A stretch of DNA of 7,697 nt. It comes from Acidobacteriota bacterium (GTDB taxonomy: Bacteria > Acidobacteriota > Terriglobia > Terriglobales > Acidobacteriaceae). Below, one piece after another: positions 7,301 to 7,697 of this stretch. How positions within the stretch are numbered: the stretch's first letter is position 1; the number at the start of each line of letters is the position of its first letter. The notes beneath the pieces are model-generated. The model did not search any database, was not told the origin of the DNA, and saw only the letters and a list, made by a program, of their open reading frames with translations. The stretch lies in assembly GCA_021811745.1 (NCBI GenBank), contig JAJZNH010000152.1, positions 1 through 7,697 of the forward strand, in the 5' to 3' direction. The position numbers and the translations under genes were made by a program.

Positions 7301-7697
7301 TTGCAGCACTGGAACGCTGGATGCGTTGTACTGGATGATGAATGGCGGTATGGTGCCCTGCGGCAACGAGCGCAACTCTGTTTCGCTGATCGCGCTCACC
7401 TGGGCTACGGCCTGGGCGATGTTGGCGCCGGGGTGAAAGAAGACTTTGATGACACCCACACCCACGAGCGACTGCGACTCGATGTGATCGATGTCGTTGA
7501 CCGTGATCGTCATGCCCCGTTCGGCATTGGAGACAATGCGGTTGGCCATCTCCGGCGCCGACATGCCCGTGAAGTTCCACACCACCGTGACCACGGGAAT
7601 ATCGATGTTCGGAAAGATATCCGTCGGCATCGACTCGATGCTGAAAACGCCAAGGATCAGGATCAGAAGCGCGAAGACGGCAAAGGTATAAGGCCGC
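4373..7697 (-). CDS. RND-family efflux permease (AcrB-like inner-membrane proton antiporter), N-terminus cut by window edge
   Basis: The frame stays open upstream of the ATG at 7630, giving RPYTFAVFALLILILGVFSIES, which is most of TM1, so that ATG is internal and the start is outside the window. Numbering here counts from it. PTDIFPNIDIPVV (2-14) is the classic start of the first periplasmic domain. TM2-TM6 run from about 303 to 456 and TM7 is near 506-526. A second large periplasmic domain spans about 530-895, and TM8-TM12 run from about 898 to 1059. TM4 holds the proton-relay pair Asp370-Asp371 (GILVDDATVEIEN), matching AcrB D407/D408. TM11 keeps Arg1000 and Thr1007 (RLRPVIMT), matching AcrB R971/T978. 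The AcrB Lys940 position is Ala969, and TM4 has an extra Glu375. A low-complexity insertion sits at 774-822. The protein should form a trimer that exports substrate using the proton gradient. It is the first visible gene of the operon. The family call is very secure; substrate and named orthologue are not assignable. Confidence 0.95.
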   Translation of the reverse strand, partial: RPYTFAVFALLILILGVFSIESMPTDIFPNIDIPVVTVVWNFTGMSAPEMANRIVSNAERGMTITVNDIDHIESQSLVGVGVIKVFFHPGANIAQAVAQVSAISETELRSLPQGTIPPFIIQYNASSVPVLQLGLSGRGLNEQQLYDLGTNTIRVQLADIEGAQMPFPYGGKQRQIQVDLNTAALQARGLSPADVVSAVNNQNVIAPSGTIKINRFEYQVETNSAPTLLSALNNMPIKSVNGTVVYIHDVAHVRDGNPPQTNIVRVDGHRAILMNIMKTGSTSTLDIISGVRQKLAYIKGELPRTLKIEPLSDQSIFVRAAITGVLHEAIIAACLTALMILVFLGSWRSTLIIAVSIPLSILCSIAVLHILHETINIMTLGGLALAVGILVDDATVEIENINRNLEAGKEIEQAILDGAAQIATPALVSTLSICIVFVPMFLLNGVARYLFVPLAEAVVFAMLASYLLSRTVVPTMAKYLLKEHDDAEAARRRTSRNPFTRFHVAFEDGFAALRHGYLRLLTLCVDHAGAFLVVFLVLMLASVGLISPWLGQDFFPTVDAGQFKIHVRAHTGTRIEETAALCDRIESTIRTVIPRNELVTILDNIGLPYSSLNLSYSTSAPVGPSDADIQVQLTPRHHPTAAYVEQLRKVLRRDYPGVEFYALPVDIVTQILNFGLAAPIDIQITGPNLYANRALAERVMNEVRYVPGAADVRIQQPFNYPDLTVDVDRTRAQEVGLTQQNVAESLLVALSGSFQTSPNFYLDPRNGISYNIASQTPQYKLDTMAELESLPITAPNSGRSAGGAAATAASTSSTGAATSTLAPGAVPSENAVAGAATAAPGAPKPIQVLSNIANIVPGAEQGEVSHYDMEPVLDIYANVVGTDLGSVTRAVERIIARHQKDLPRGSHFMLRGQSATMYKSYIGLLSGLAFSILLVYLLIVVNFQSWLDPFLIISALPAALAGIVWFLFLTGTRLSVPALTGAIMCMGVATANSILVVSFAREQMDILVGDARKAALNAGFVRLRPVIMTALAMIIGMVPMALGMGEGGEQNAPLGRAVIGGLTLATVATLFFVPAFFSFIHGRLERRKAAHGVTRAATLDEFGDISE
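4376..4379 (-). promoter_or_regulatory. Ribosome binding site of the adaptor gene, inside the permease gene
   Basis: On the minus strand GGAG occurs within the last two sense codons of the permease, followed by its TAA stop and then the adaptor ATG at 4366, with 9 nt between GGAG and ATG. This supports the chosen adaptor start and suggests translational coupling of the two genes. Confidence 0.7.
5165..5311 (-). other. Low-complexity Ala/Gly/Ser/Thr-rich linker in the second periplasmic domain of the permease
   Basis: Residues 774-822 of the permease (numbered from the ATG at 7630) contain 17 Ala, 7 Gly, 7 Ser and 6 Thr out of 49, with scattered Pro and almost no large hydrophobic or charged residues. 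It falls between LESLPITAP and PIQVLSNIANI. In AcrB the matching place is a short turn (DGQMVPF region) in the docking part of the periplasmic domain. It is in frame, with no stop or shift, so it is probably a disordered loop rather than damage. Confidence 0.8.

Noticed and set aside
7628..7630. ATG as the start of the permease
   Set aside because: The frame continues upstream to the window edge with 22 residues that form the expected TM1, so this Met is internal.
3158..7697. Heavy-metal efflux (CzcA/CusA) identity for the pump
   Set aside because: TM4 carries the AcrB-like double aspartate and the adaptor shows no metal-binding motif; the TM10 lysine loss alone does not make it a metal pump.

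Overview
The window is GC-rich and almost entirely coding. It holds four protein genes in two convergent blocks: one incomplete extracellular carbohydrate-active protein on the plus strand, and a three-gene RND-type tripartite efflux operon on the minus strand. I see no RNA genes, insertion sequences, CRISPR arrays or phage genes. A lipoprotein outer-membrane channel plus a periplasmic adaptor shows a Gram-negative (diderm) bacterium. The permease subtype and a secreted-type glycoside hydrolase with PKD and PA14 modules would fit an acidobacterium or a similar soil polysaccharide degrader. That taxonomic guess is inference and weak.

Layout. Positions 2-1639 (+) encode the C-terminal 545 residues of a protein that begins outside the window. 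It has a right-handed parallel beta-helix module resembling the polygalacturonase/dextranase (GH28/GH49) fold, then a divergent PKD domain, then a C-terminal PA14 domain. Only 13 bp (1640-1652) separate its stop from the stop of the convergent operon.

The minus-strand operon reads right to left: RND inner-membrane permease (4373-7697, N-terminus cut by the window edge), HlyD/AcrA-type periplasmic adaptor (3158-4366), NodT/OprM-type outer-membrane lipoprotein (1653-3155). Gaps are 6 bp and 2 bp. The Shine-Dalgarno sequence of each downstream gene lies inside the end of the gene before it, so the three products are probably made together. They would form one proton-driven pump spanning inner membrane, periplasm and outer membrane. 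The substrate cannot be read from the sequence.

Nothing here is clearly a new system. The points most worth a second look are: an Ala/Gly/Ser/Thr-rich insertion of about 49 residues in the second periplasmic domain of the permease; loss of the TM10 lysine of the proton relay together with an extra glutamate in TM4; and the uncertain family of the beta-helix hydrolase, with its His-rich PKD loop. Long open frames opposite the genes, including one of 916 codons, are explained by codon-aligned antisense reading in GC-rich DNA and are not annotated.
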